Made by a program: the position numbers and the translations under genes. From Drosophila miranda (lineage: Eukaryota; Arthropoda; Insecta; Diptera; Drosophilidae), in contig NW_022881614.1 in the NCBI RefSeq assembly GCF_003369915.1, positions 14,872,001-14,936,000 of the forward strand: 64,000 nt of DNA, given 5' to 3'. Every line of letters begins with the position of its first letter. Within the stretch, counting starts at the first letter, position 1. Positions 40,624 to 53,705 of this stretch are shown here, one piece after another. The notes beneath the pieces were generated by a model. The model searched no databases. It was given only the letters and a program-made list of their open reading frames with translations, and was not told the origin of the DNA.

Positions 40624-43526
40624 ATGCCAGCGACAACAACGCCTCCTTCTACAAGGTCATGCGCTCCAGATTCGACAGCATCAAAACGGCCTACCTAAAG
40701 AAGGCCCCTCCGCCGAAGCGACAGTTCAGTGCGCCCAGCCTGATGAACCCCAAGCACATGGAGGTTCTGCAGGAGTTTGGCATACAGAACTATGACCAAC
40801 CCGTGCCCCCGCAGAACATTGCTGCCATGAAGGCCAACAAGATCCGGGAGAAGCAACGTGGTGGTCAACAGTTGCTGCCGCCGCAGTCCCAACAGCAGCA
40901 GCAACAACAACAACAACAACATCAGCCCCAGCAACAGGCGCCGCAGATGCAACAGCAGCCCCAGCCCCACCAACAGCAGGTACAGCAGCAGCTGGCCACA
41001 GCTTCACCCGTTCCCCAAACTCTTCCCGTACAACAGCAGCAGCAACAGCAGACCGTGGAACTGGTGCAGCAGCAGCAACAGCCCATCAACACGAACACAA
41101 CGGTGGCGGTTCCCTCCGCCGGGAAGCTGCAGCAGATGCAAATCCAGCACTTAACCAGCGCCAACGTATCGCCCGGCCAGCAGACGGCCATTCTCCTGCA
41201 TCAGTCCCAGCAGCAAATGCGCACTCACCCGGGACAAGGCCAGCAGTCCGCCACGCAACAGCTGGTGAAGACCATTGTGGGAACCTCTTCCAATCTGACG
41301 GCAGGACAGCTGCAGCAGCTGGCCCAACAGTCGGCCGCTGCCAACCCGGGCCAATCCAGCGTCAGCGTGGTGCTCACAACGCCCGTACAGAGTCTGCCGG
41401 CCGTTGTTCAGACACAGTCTGGCAGCGCAGCCCAGATCGTGTCCATCTCGTCACAGACAACGCTACCCGTAAACAGTTCCCCGCAGCTAGGAAGCATTGT
41501 GCAGACCCAGACCCTGCCCCAGGTCGTCTCCGTAAGCACACTGCCCACCGTGGGTTCCGTGCTGACCACCACTGCCAGTCAACAGCAGCAACAGCAACAG
41601 CAGACCACGGCAGTGACCACACTTAACACCGCCATGCTGCGGGGTCAGCGAATTGTGTCCGCTTCCACGGGAAACACGCTGCAGCAGCGAACAAATGCAG
41701 CCGGACAGTCGATTGTGTCCGTGCCCAACCTCGGCCAGGGCGTCAGTCCCGCCCAGTTCCAGACGCAACTTCGTCTGGCCGCAGTGCCCACGTCCCCAGC
41801 CACACAAACACAGCTGGTGACCACCAAGGGCATTCCAGTGACTGCCCTTCAGCAGGGAGGGAAGACGACGGTCATTCCCGGAAACCAGCAGCCGGGAGGC
41901 GCTCACATCCAGCTGTATCGCCAGCGTAGCCTCAAGGTGCTGCAGACGCAGCCGGCTCCCGTTGGTGGGACAGCAGGCGGTGGAGTGGCCACTGCCAATC
42001 TGGTGCAGACAGCGGGTACCATCATCCAGGCCGGCAACATGCCCACCCATGTGACCAGCCAAAAGGTGGCCGTCTCCGGAATGCCGGGAGCTGGCGTCGT
42101 ACAGGCGGCCAACGTCGTTAGCAGTGTCCAGATGCACGGCCAGGCCCGGACGCAGTTCATCAAGCAAATGGCCAGCAAGCAAAGTCTGCAGCGTCAGGTG
42201 ATATCGGCGGACGGCAGCACCACTTCAGCGGCAGCCGGAGACATGCTTCTGGTTAAGCGACACAACATACTGGCCACCCAAAAGGGCCAACAGGCGACGG
42301 GCGCCCTCTTCACCACCACCACGGCCGTTCAGCAACAGCAGCAACAGGGACAGCTGCCAGTGGCCGGACAGATACAGCCCCAGCAGGTCACCCAGCAGCA
42401 GATTGCATCCCTGGTGAAGGCCTCCACGGCGGCGGCAGCCAGCGGGAGCAGTTTGAGCGCGGGTGGAGTCACAGTCTCCGCCACGGGTCCCACCGTGCAG
42501 GCGGGAAGCGTGAACATCCCTTTGCCGCAGCTCAAGTGCGGAAGCCAGATCAAGGTGACCATGCCCATGCGGCATCTGCAAATGCAGCAACAGCTGACGA
42601 TGCCGCGCAAGATCAGCCGAATGACACAGCTGGTAAGCGCCAGCGGACAGCCAACGGCCACCAACATTGTGTCCGGTCCCCAGCCGCAGCAGCAGCAGTC
42701 TGGCGGCATGACCGTCACCGGTGGGGGAACCCTGCCCACGGTGGCAGGCCAACAACAGCAGCAGCAGAAGGTGACAACCGGTGGAGGTAGTGTCCAGGCC
42801 CAGCTGTTGCACATTCAAAACACCAAGACGCTGCCCAGCTCGGTGACGGTGCAGCAGTTCCAACAGGTTATGCGCAGTGGGCAGCAGGGGACGTTGGCCA
42901 CCACGAATTTGGTGCTGGGCAAGACTAGTCTCGGACGGGTCATACCCGTGTCGGTGGCCTCGCAGGCCAATCAGCGGCAGACGATCCAGGTAGGTTACCT
43001 ATCCAAGAATTCCTCTACAGGAATCAATCAACAATCCTCTCCGCTCTTGCAGGTGGTATCGGCCGCCTCTGCCCAGGCCCTTGCTGCCGGCAGCCTGCGC
43101 ACTCACGTGGGTAGCCCAGGCATTACCAACGCCCTGAAAGTGGCCGCTGGGGGCCAGAACACGCAGCAGACCCTGATTGCTGCTCTGCAGCACAATCAGC
43201 GGCAAAATGCCAGTCCCGTCCGGCTGCAAACCACTGCCGGTGGGAACCTGCTGGCTGTTGTCCAGCAACAACAACAGCAACATCAACAACAACAGATACA
43301 ACAACAGCAGCAGCAACAGCATCAGCAGCAGCACACTAGCATCGCTGGGCCCACATCGGGGCCCGCTGAGGTGATGACGATAACGCAGACCACCACTACC
43401 TTGCCCACGGTGAGCGGTCTGCAGCAGCAACAGCAGCAGCAGCAGGGCGGCATGTCACTACCCACAACGCAACAGGTACGCAAGCTGGTACAGAAAAAGA
43501 TCATGATACGCAGCGAAAAAGAATAA
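40624..43526 (+). pseudogene. dom: dom-A C-terminal fragment, unit 4 (frame open)
   Basis: The frame is open from the junction to the natural stop at 43524-43526 (first in-frame Met at 40659), with one Gln to Lys change near 41125. Same detached Q-rich region as unit 3. Confidence 0.8.
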
Positions 43527-44365
43527 CATTTAGCGCATAGTCGGTCGCAAAGAGCCGACAGGGCACGCAATCGGCGGAGCATCTCGAGCATCACCTCCAC
43601 CGTCGCTTCCACAGCCACCACAAACACCACCAATTCAAACTCAAACTCGAACTCCAGTCCCTACTCCACAACCACCACAAGCACAAGCACAAGCATCACC
43701 AACTCGATCAACTGCCAAACAATTTGAATCTTTCGAATCAAGTTTCGACCAAATTCCGAACACTCATACCACGTCGATCTTCATGCATTCAATCAATTAG
43801 TCAAATAGTTCAGTCATTGCTAAATTGATCTCAATTTCTGTCGATTGGTTTTGCAGCCATGAGCGATGGCAATGGGCGATCGCTCGACAGCTGTGGAGGA
43901 TTTGGAAAAGATCGTGCTGATGACGATGACGATCGCTTCAATCAGCTCGGGGCGTGGCCGCCGAATTACTTTTACCAATCATAGTGTACCGTAGCCTTAG
44001 TTTAATTCGCAATAACTCTTAAGTACCTATAGTAATTACTGGCAAACTGCCTGCTTTAAATTAAACTTGTAAATTGTAGTCATCTAAGCTCTCCCCTCAC
44101 CCCACGCCGTATGTACATTTGTAAATCCATCAAATACTACATACTACAAATTAATAAATGTACATCTATTTAGACTATAATTTACTTATGCTCTAGTATA
44201 ATGAACAAATTACAGAAATAAAGGAAAAATATAAAGATATTTAAAAAAAAGTTGTACTAGCTAATAATAGTTTCCGACTAAGTAGCCGAGTTCAGTAAAC
44301 ACGGTTTATGCGGCAATTAAGTATGTGAAAAATATCTAAAAACAAAAAAAATAAAAATTAAAAAA

Positions 44366-44431
44366 TCCTTCGAGCCGGATTTGAACCAGCGACCTATGGA
44401 TATCTTCGGTACGAAACTGAGCTATCGAAGG
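44366..44431 (-). pseudogene. Decayed tRNA-Tyr, unit 4
   Basis: Same 66-base relic as at 22021. Confidence 0.75.
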
Positions 44432-44814
44432 TGACAACAGGCAAGCTGGCAAACCGGCATTAAGAGACTGGGCGATTGATGGCGCCGTCTGCATTACTGG
44501 AGGGGGTGAGAATTGAGTTTTGGACAAAACTCAGTTTTTTTTTTTAAATGGACACAGACTAAATTATGTATCAATATTAAATAACGTACGTCATTAGCTC
44601 CCACAACCTACTAGTTCAGTGCTAGCAAAGACTGTACAAGTACTGTACACTAAGATGTTGCATGAGGGGCAAAAAAGCTGTTCTATGGCTCTTCTAAAGA
44701 AGGGTATAGAAACTTCCATACGCAGGTTTTTAAAATTTTCCCTCACAAATTTCGTACATTTACATCCTTTTCGCTCATTCACTTTCAAACAATTTCTATT
44801 TGGCGCGCACTCGT

Positions 44815-44940
44815 ATGCAGTCGATAGTATCGTTAACCGAACTTGAATCGGGTAAGGTTCTCTTTGAACCGGTAGGCAACAATGGGCTAAGTTCATACGA
44901 GAATATTGTTGTTGAGGAGCAAAAACTGCAATCGCCGTAG
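44815..44940 (+). CDS. Small ORF of 41 codons, unit 4
   Basis: Same frame and peptide as at 22470. Confidence 0.3.
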   Translation: MQSIVSLTELESGKVLFEPVGNNGLSSYENIVVEEQKLQSP

Positions 44941-45496
44941 CAAGAAAACAAGTCAAGTGTTTGAAACAAACCAGTCAAGTAGAAAATTGATTCATCAATC
45001 GTATACAATTATGATGTTCTATATAGCTAGTAATATTCGACGGAATATCAAAAACGAGGAATATGTAAAATAGATCTTCAATTCGTCAGTATATTTACGG
45101 TATATTTTTAAAACGAGACGGTATATTTTGGTATATTTCTGAGGGTCGGACGGTGTATTTGAACGAAAAATTGGTCACACTGTTCAGCAGTTCGCGCGCT
45201 TTTCTTACAATTTTTTAATTGATCCATCTAGCTAGTAATATTCGACGGAATATCAAAAACGAGGAATATGTAAAATATAACTTGAATTCGTCCGTATATT
45301 TACGGTATATTTTGGTATATTTCTGAGGGTCGGACCGTCACACTGTTCAGCAGTTCGCGCGCTTTTCTTACAATTTTTGCGTGATTTTGATCATTTTTTA
45401 ATTGCGTGAAAAAAGATTGTGACTGGATGTTATATTGCCTTGCAGTGCTTCTTTATATAATTAATAAACTAACTTAAATCTAACGCAAACGGAGCA

Positions 45497-46406
45497 ATGG
45501 ACATCGATGACGTTGCGAAAGCGGGCGAAGCATACCACACAGTGCAGCTGTCGACCAAAGAAGTGTTGGCTGCTGGTGGCCGTCAGAATTATTGCACCGT
45601 AAGTAGAATCACGTTCTTTGTCCGTCGTATGAAAACAATCATTTAAACAAATATCGGTTGATACCCTCAGATGATAGACTTGCTGGCCACCAGCAGCAAG
45701 ACCACGGGCCTTATAGGCACTTCCTTCCACTGATGTTCGACGCTGACCGAAAGATACAGAACTGCGCCGTGGCCGCTCTGGCGGAGGCTCTGGTTGCCCT
45801 GGACGTGTCGGTGATACAGGCCACATGTTGGCAAAAATTAAGGAGCGACTTTATCGAGAAATACACACCGCTGATTGGGGAGATGCGAGATGCAAGGAAC
45901 CCAAACTGGCACAAGATCTGGACTTTTTTGGTGCAGATAATTGATGAGGAGCTGCTACGGGGATGCACCTACATGAACAAATTCCTGGCCATCGTTGAGA
46001 TGGGCTTCCGGAATCCAGACCACGGAGTGCGCTCCGAGGCCTTCCTTTGCTGGCGTGTGCTGATCAAGATATTCGCCGCCTATGATGAGCTGGCATCTTC
46101 GAAGCGCCTTCGACTGCTCTTGATACCCCTGCGCACCTCTCAGTCACGCTCCTCTCATGTGAGCGGGATTAAGCTGCGTGTCTGGTGGTACCTCATCACC
46201 TGCCTTCACTCAGAGTTACCAAAGACCTTTGACAATGCCGTCGAGCATTTCCTAATCTTCATCTTCGGCGGCGGACCGCAGGGTCTGGCCACCGGGTTGG
46301 CCCACAACTATCAGTCGTCCCGCGAGCTCGCCCTGCCCTGCCTCGTGTCGCTGTGGAATGTCGACTCCAGTGAACCCCTGCATCGTCTGATGCGTGAGCT
46401 TCGCCT
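45497..46406 (+). pseudogene. Rif1: Rif1 5' fragment, unit 4, joined to dom
   Basis: Same structure as unit 1, with the shared frameshift and fusion to dom at 46406/46407. Confidence 0.88.
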
Positions 46407-49287
46407 ATGCCAGCGACAACAACGCCTCCTTCTACAAGGTCATGCGCTCCAGATTCGACAGCATCAAAACGGCCTACCTAAAGAAGGCCCCTCCGCCGAA
46501 GCGACAGTTCAGTGCGCCCAGCCTGATGAACCCCAAGCACATGGAGGTTCTGCAGGAGTTTGGCATACAGAACTATGACCAACCCGTGCCCCCGCAGAAC
46601 ATTGCTGCCATGAAGGCCAACAAGATCCGGGAGAAGCAACGTGGTGGTCAACAGTTGCTGCCGCCGCAGTCCCAACAGCAGCAGCAACAACAACAACAAC
46701 AACATCAGCCCCAGCAACAGGCGCCGCAGATGCAACAGCAGCCCCAGCCCCACCAACAGCAGGTACAGCAGCAGCTGGCCACAGCTTCACCCGTTCCCCA
46801 AACTCTTCCCGTACAACAGCAGCAGCAACAGCAGACCGTGGAACTGGTGCAGCAGCAGCAACAGCCCATCAACACGAACACAACGGTGGCGGTTCCCTCC
46901 GCCGGGCAGCTGCAGCAGATGCAAATCCAGCACTTAACCAGCGCCAACGTATCGCCCGGCCAGCAGACGGCCATTCTCCTGCATCAGTCCCAGCAGCAAA
47001 TGCGCACTCACCCGGGACAAGGCCAGCAGTCCGCCACGCAACAGCTGGTGAAGACCATTGTGGGAACCTCTTCCAATCTGACGGCAGGACAGCCCAACAG
47101 TCGGCCGCTGCCAACCCGGGCCAATCCAGCGTCAGCGTGGTGCTCACAACGCCCGTACAGAGTCTGCCGGCCGTTGTTCAGACACAGTCTGGCAGCGCAG
47201 CCCAGATCGTGTCCATCTCGTCACAGACAACGCTACCCGTAAACAGTTCCCCGCAGCTAGGAAGCATTGTGCAGACCCAGACCCTGCCCCAGGTCGTCTC
47301 CGTAAGCACACTGCCCACCGTGGGTTCCGTGCTGACCACCACTGCCAGTCAACAGCAGCAACAGCAACAGCAGACCACGGCAGTGACCACACTTAACACC
47401 GCCATGCTGCGGGGTCAGCGAATTGTGTCCGCTTCCACGGGAAACACGCTGCAGCAGCGAACAAATGCAGCCGGACAGTCGATTGTGTCCGTGCCCAACC
47501 TCGGCCAGGGCGTCAGTCCCGCCCAGTTCCAGACGCAACTTCGTCTGGCCGCAGTGCCCACGTCCCCAGCCACACAAACACAGCTGGTGACCACCAAGGG
47601 CATTCCAGTGACTGCCCTTCAGCAGGGAGGGAAGACGACGGTCATTCCCGGAAACCAGCAGCCGGGAGGCGCTCACATCCAGCTGTATCGCCAGCGTAGC
47701 CTCAAGGTGCTGCAGACGCAGCCGGCTCCCGTTGGTGGGACAGCAGGCGGTGGAGTGGCCACTGCCAATCTGGTGCAGACAGCGGGTACCATCATCCAGG
47801 CCGGCAACATGCCCACCCATGTGACCAGCCAAAAGGTGGCCGTCTCCGGAATGCCGGGAGCTGGCGTCGTACAGGCGGCCAACGTCGTTAGCAGTGTCCA
47901 GATGCACGGCCAGGCCCGGACGCAGTTCATCAAGCAAATGGCCAGCAAGCAAAGTCTGCAGCGTCAGGTGATATCGGCGGACGGCAGCACCACTTCAGCG
48001 GCAGCCGGAGACATGCTTCTGGTTAAGCGACACAACATACTGGCCACCCAAAAGGCCCAACAGGCGACGGGCGCCCTCTTCACCACCACCACGGCCGTTC
48101 AGCAACAGCAGCAACAGGGACAGCTGCCAGTGGCCGGACAGATACAGCCCCAGCAGGTCACCCAGCAGCAGATTGCATCCCTGGTGAAGGCCTCCACGGC
48201 GGCGGCAGCCAGCGGGAGCAGTTTGAGCGCGGGTGGAGTCACAGTCTCCGCCACGGGTCCCACCGTGCAGGCGGGAAGCGTGAACATCCCTTTGCCGCAG
48301 CTCAAGTGCGGAAGCCAGATCAAGGTGACCATGCCCATGCGGCATCTGCAAATGCAGCAACAGCTGACGATGCCGCGCAAGATCAGCCGAATGACACAGC
48401 TGGTAAGCGCCAGCGGACAGCCAACGGCCACCAACATTGTGTCCGGTCCCCAGCCGCAGCAGCAGCAGTCTGGCGGCATGACCGTCACCGGTGGGGGAAC
48501 CCTGCCCACGGTGGCAGGCCAACAACAGCAGCAGCAGAAGGTGACAACCGGTGGAGGTAGTGTCCAGGCCCAGCTGTTGCACATTCAAAACACCAAGACG
48601 CTGCCCAGCTCGGTGACGGTGCAGCAGTTCCAACAGGCTATGCGCAGTGGACAGCAGGGGACGTTGGCCACCACGAATCTGGTGCTGGGCAAGACTAGTG
48701 TCGGACGGGTCATACCCGTGTCGGTGGCCTCGCAGGCCAATCAGCGGCAGACGATCCAGGTAGGTTACCTATCCAAGAATTCCTCTACAGGAATCAATCA
48801 ACAATCCTCTCCGCTCTTGCAGGTGGTATCGGCCGCCTCTGCCCAGGCCCTTGCTGCCGGCAGCCTGCGCACTCACGTGGGTAGCCCAGGCATTACCAAC
48901 GCCCTGAAAGTGGCCGCTGGGGGCCAGAACACGCAGCAGACCCTGATTGCTGCTCTGCAGCACAATCAGCGGCAAAATGCCAGTCCCGTCCGGCTGCAAA
49001 CCACTGCCGGTGGGAACCTGCTGGCTGTTGTCCAGCAACAACAACAGCAACATCAACAACAACAGATACAACAACAGCAGCAGCAACAGCATCAGCAGCA
49101 GCACACTAGCATCGCTGGGCCCACATCGGGGCCCGCTGAGGTGATGACGATAACGCAGACCACCACTACCTTGCCCACGGTGAGCGGTCTGCAGCAGCAA
49201 CAGCAGCAGCAGCAGGGCGGCATGTCACTACCCACAACGCAACAGGTACGCAAGCTGGTACAGAAAAAGATCATGATACGCAGCTAA
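46407..49287 (+). pseudogene. dom: dom-A C-terminal fragment, unit 5
   Basis: A 13-bp deletion at about 47091 (GACAGC-CCAACAG) breaks the frame, which then ends at 47242; the dom frame reopens from 47137. The natural end is also changed: GAA became TAA at 49285-49287, so the last three residues are lost. Confidence 0.88.
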
Positions 49288-50135
49288 AAAGAATCACAAT
49301 TAGCGCATAGTCGGTCGCAAAGAGCCGACAGGGCACGCAATCGGCGGAGCATCTCGAGCATCACCTCCACCGTCGCTTCCACAGCCACCACAAACACCAC
49401 CAATTCAAACTCAAACTCGAACTCCAGTCCCTACTCCACAACCACCACAAGCACAAGCACAAGCATCACCAACTCGATCAACTGCCAAACAATTTGAATC
49501 TTTCGAATCAAGTTTCGACCAAATTCCGAACACTCATACCACGTCGATCTTCATGCATTCAATCAATTAGTCAAATAGTTCAGTCATTGCTAAATTGATC
49601 TCAATTTCTGTCGATTGGTTTTGCAGCCATGAGCGATGGCAATGGGCGATCGCTCGACAGCTGTGGAGGATTTGGAAAAGATCGTGCTGATGACGATGAC
49701 GATCGCTTCAATCAGCTCGGGGCGTGGCCGCCGAATTACTTTTACCAATCATAGTGTACCGTAGCCTTAGTTTAATTCGCAATAACTCTTAAGTACCTAT
49801 AGTAATTACTGGCAAACTGCCTGCTTTAAATTAAACTTGTAAATTGTAGTCATCTAAGCTCTCCCCTCACCCCACGCCGTATGTACATTTGTAAATCCAT
49901 CAAATACTACATACTACAAATTAATAAATGTACATCTATTTAGACTATAATTTACTTATGCTCTAGTATAATGAACAAATTACAGAAATAAAGGAAAAAT
50001 ATAAAGATATTTAAAAAAAAGTTGTACTAGCTAATAATAGTTTCCGACTAAGTAGCCGAGTTCAGTAAACACGGTTTATGCGGCAATTAAGTATGTGAAA
50101 AATATCTAAAAACAAAAAAAATAAAAATTAAAAAA

Positions 50136-50201
50136 TCCTTCGAGCCGGATTTGAACCAGCGACCTATGGATATCTTCGGTACGAAACTGAGCTATCGAAG
50201 G
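50136..50201 (-). pseudogene. Decayed tRNA-Tyr, unit 5
   Basis: Same 66-base relic as at 22021, here upstream of the full-length Rif1. Confidence 0.75.
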
Positions 50202-50584
50202 TGACAACAGGCAAGCTGGCAAACCGGCATTAAGAGACTGGGCGATTGATGGCGCCGTCTGCATTACTGGAGGGGGTGAGAATTGAGTTTTGGACAAAAC
50301 TCAGTTTTTTTTTTTAAATGGACACAGACTAAATTATGTATCAATATTAAATAACGTACGTCATTAGCTCCCACAACCTACTAGTTCAGTGCTAGCAAAG
50401 ACTGTACAAGTACTGTACACTAAGATGTTGCATGAGGGGCAAAAAAGCTGTTCTATGGCTCTTCTAAAGAAGGGTATAGAAACTTCCATACGCAGGTTTT
50501 TAAAATTTTCCCTCACAAATTTCGTACATTTACATCCTTTTCGCTCATTCACTTTCAAACAATTTCTATTTGGCGCGCACTCGT

Positions 50585-50710
50585 ATGCAGTCGATAGTAT
50601 CGTTAACCGAACTTGAATCGGGTAAGGTTCTCTTTGAACCGGTAGGCAACAATGGGCTAAGTTCATACGAGAATATTGTTGTTGAGGAGCAAAAACTGCA
50701 ATCGCCGTAG
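50585..50710 (+). CDS. Small ORF of 41 codons, unit 5
   Basis: Same frame and peptide as at 22470. Confidence 0.3.
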   Translation: MQSIVSLTELESGKVLFEPVGNNGLSSYENIVVEEQKLQSP

Positions 50711-50795
50711 CAAGAAAACAAGTCAAGTGTTTGAAACAAACCAGTCAAGTAGAAAATTGATTCATCAATCGTATACAATTATGATGTTCTATATA

Positions 50796-51215
50796 GCTAG
50801 TAATATTCGACGGAATATCAAAAACGAGGAATATGTAAAATAGATCTTCAATTCGTCAGTATATTTACGGTATATTTTTAAAACGAGACGGTATATTTTG
50901 GTATATTTCTGAGGGTCGGACGGTGTATTTGAACGAAAAATTGGTCACACTGTTCAGCAGTTCGCGCGCTTTTCTTACAATTTTTTAATTGATCCATCTA
51001 GCTAGTAATATTCGACGGAATATCAAAGACGAGGAATATGTAAAATATAACTTGAATTCGTCCGTATATTTACGGTATATTTTGGTATATTTCTGAGGGT
51101 CGGACGGTCACACTGTTCAGCAGTTCGCGCGCTTTTCTTACAATTTTTGCGTGATTTTGATCATTTTTTAATTGCGTGAAAAAAGATTGTGACTGGATGT
51201 TATATTGCCTTGCAG
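50796..51215 (+). promoter_or_regulatory. Promoter region of the full-length Rif1 copy
   Basis: Same duplicated Motif 6/Motif 1 modules as at 22681-23100. Here both Motif 1 words are intact (TGGTCACACTG and CGGTCACACTG). Confidence 0.6.
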
Positions 51216-52471
51216 TGCATCTTTATATATTTAATAAACTAACTTAAATCTAACGCAAACGGAGCAATGGACATCGATGACGTTGCGAAAGCGGGCGAAG
51301 CATACCACACAGTGCAGCTGTCGACCAAAGAAGTGTTGGCTGCTGGTGGCCGTCAGAATTATTGCACCGTAAGTAGAATCACGTTCTTTGTCCGTCGTAT
51401 GAAAACAATCATTTAAACAAATATCGGTTGATACCCTCAGATGATAGACTTGCTGGCCACCAGCAGCAAGACCACGGGCCTTATAGGCACTTCCTTCCAC
51501 TGATGTTCGACGCTGACCGAAAGATACAGAACTGCGCCGTGGCCGCTCTGGCGGAGGCTCTGGTTGCCCTGGACGTGTCGGTGATACAGGCCACATGTTG
51601 GCAAAAATTAAGGAGCGACTTTATCGAGAAATACACACCGCTGATTGGGGAGATGCGAGATGCAAGGAACCCAAACTGGCACAAGATCTGGACTTTTTTG
51701 GTGCAGATAATTGATGAGGAGCTGCTACGGGGATGCACCTACATGAACAAATTCCTGGCCATCGTTGAGATGGGCTTCCGGAATCCAGACCACGGAGTGC
51801 GCTCCGAGGCCTTCCTTTGCTGGCGTGTGCTGATCAAGATATTCGCCGCCTATGATGAGCTGGCATCTTCGAAGCGCCTTCGACTGCTCTTGATACCCCT
51901 GCGCACCTCTCAGTCACGCTCCTCTCATGTGAGCGGGATTAAGCTGCGTGTCTGGTGGTACCTCATCACCTGCCTTCACTCAGAGTTACCAAAGACCTTT
52001 GACAATGCCGTCGAGCATTTCCTAATCTTCATCTTCGGCGGCGGACCGCAGGGTCTGGCCACCGGGTTGGCCCACAACTATCAGTCGTCCCGCGAGCTCG
52101 CCCTGCCCTGCCTCGTGTCGCTGTGGAATGTCGACTCCAGTGAACCCCTGCATCGTCTGATGCGTGAGCTTCGCCTGGAGCCACTTACCCAGCCCTCACC
52201 ATTGATGAGTTCAGAGGTCTTGCAGCAGCACTGGCGTCCCCTGCTGGCTGCCGCTGTGGCAGGCATGAAGCTGCTCACCCAGAACGACTCCACGGAGTCG
52301 GAGCAGCTGTTGCTGCAACTGCTGATGCGCAACCTATGCCGCGCAATGTTCAGGCTGGGCATTGCCTCCTTCAACATAGCTTGCTGCGGGGAAATCGAGT
52401 CGAGTCTGCTCAGTCCTGTCGCGTCAGGTGGTCGCATAGTGCGAGCGGTCTTTAACACCATAGCGAGTTAG

Positions 52472-53638
52472 AGCCTGGAGATGGAGCGGGTGGCCGGCAG
52501 CGATATCCTGGACGTCCTGGAGGCCTACCTGAAACTGTGCCTCAAGGCCAAGAAGGAGGTGCCGCCGGCCATCCTGCAGCGATGCATATCGGCGATTTAC
52601 GCCACAGACAACATCGATGCCAGCAACCAAAACGAGTTTCGTTTGCTAAGCTCTTTTGCCGAGCTCCTGATGCAGCCCAATGAAGAGGAGGATCACGAGG
52701 ACTTCGCCGTTAAGCTGTTCGTCTGGCGGCAGGTGTCCCAGGCCATCACCAACTACCTGCGGGATAATTCTCTCGAGTATCGGCTGCCCCACAATGCCGC
52801 CCTGCTGGATACCTGGCTTCTGTGGCCCCTCCAGACCTGTGCCGCCTTCGCCGGTCGGCGCGTGAGCAACGCTTTTGACAGCAGCTTCTGCGATCAGTGG
52901 CGACAGCTCGTTCACGCCGGCCAGAACGCCCCCGACCGGAAGAAGTTTGTGGGGGACCTGAAGACAACCTTGATCGATTTGCTAAAGAGCAAAGACGAGC
53001 CGCTCTTCTACGAGTTCTTCGACACGTATGTGGCGGCAGTGCTAAAGCTGGGCCTCTGCAAGGATCCGCCCCTGTACAAGGATGTATTTGGCTTGCTCCA
53101 GGCCGTGTTTGAGCATCCGACGCAGCAGATATTGGAGGCTTGTCTCAATACGCTGCGCAATGTGATCCTGGATCTGCGTCAGAACGAACTCATGGTGGTG
53201 TTTGATGCCCTCAAGCCGACTCTTTCGGCTGGCATTCAGTGCTGGAACAAGAACAAGTACGAAGGCAGCTTTCTGGATGAGTGGAAACGGTCAATTCAAG
53301 AGAAGCTGCAAATGAAGACGATGGCCAACCAGCTAAAGGACATCTTCAAGGGCGAGGACCTGTTCGTTATCAGCGAGCCAGCCGCTATTGTCGTCACTCC
53401 CAGCCGCAAGGTTTCCAATTCCAATCCCGTTGCAACCACAGAGAAGAATAAATTCCGGAAGCCACGTACTCTGGCGGATCCAATGGAGGAGCGAGTTGAG
53501 GAGGTGCCAATGCGTCAGACCCGCAAGCGTGCAGCTCTGAGGGAAGCGCAAACACAGTCACCTGCCACGCCCGAGCGACAGATACGGTCGCCCAAGAAGG
53601 CACAGCCACAGCCACTGCCATTGCCACTGTCTTCCTAA
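52472..53638 (+). pseudogene. Rif1: Rif1 middle segment after the in-frame stop
   Basis: Same frame as the preceding exon part (51441-52471), separated only by the TAG. It encodes helical repeat sequence (VLEAYLKLCLKAKKE, NAALLDTWLLWPLQT) and then a basic linker with RKRAALREAQ. It ends LPLPLSS at a TAA, followed by AAGCGCAAAA, which in another frame would read KRK. Confidence 0.78.
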
Positions 53639-53705
53639 GCGCAAAACAGAAAACCGAAACTGGTCTGACCAACGACATGTTTGTAACTATTTGTCTCGCC
53701 TTTAG

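Larger units (their letters stand above)
40624..46406 (+). repeat. Array unit 4 (5783 bp)
   Basis: Full-length unit, identical in layout to unit 3. Confidence 0.95.
46407..52176 (+). repeat. Array unit 5 (5770 bp), continuous with full-length Rif1
   Basis: The last unit; it is 13 bp shorter because of a deletion in dom. At its end the sequence does not jump back to dom but continues into the rest of Rif1, marking the original right edge of the duplicated segment. Confidence 0.95.

Noticed and set aside
23717-52176. Array as a pure assembly artefact
   Set aside because: Units carry private SNPs and indels, one junction is distinct with an arithmetically consistent deletion, and the last unit runs smoothly into unique Rif1 sequence. 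Long reads would still be the decisive check.
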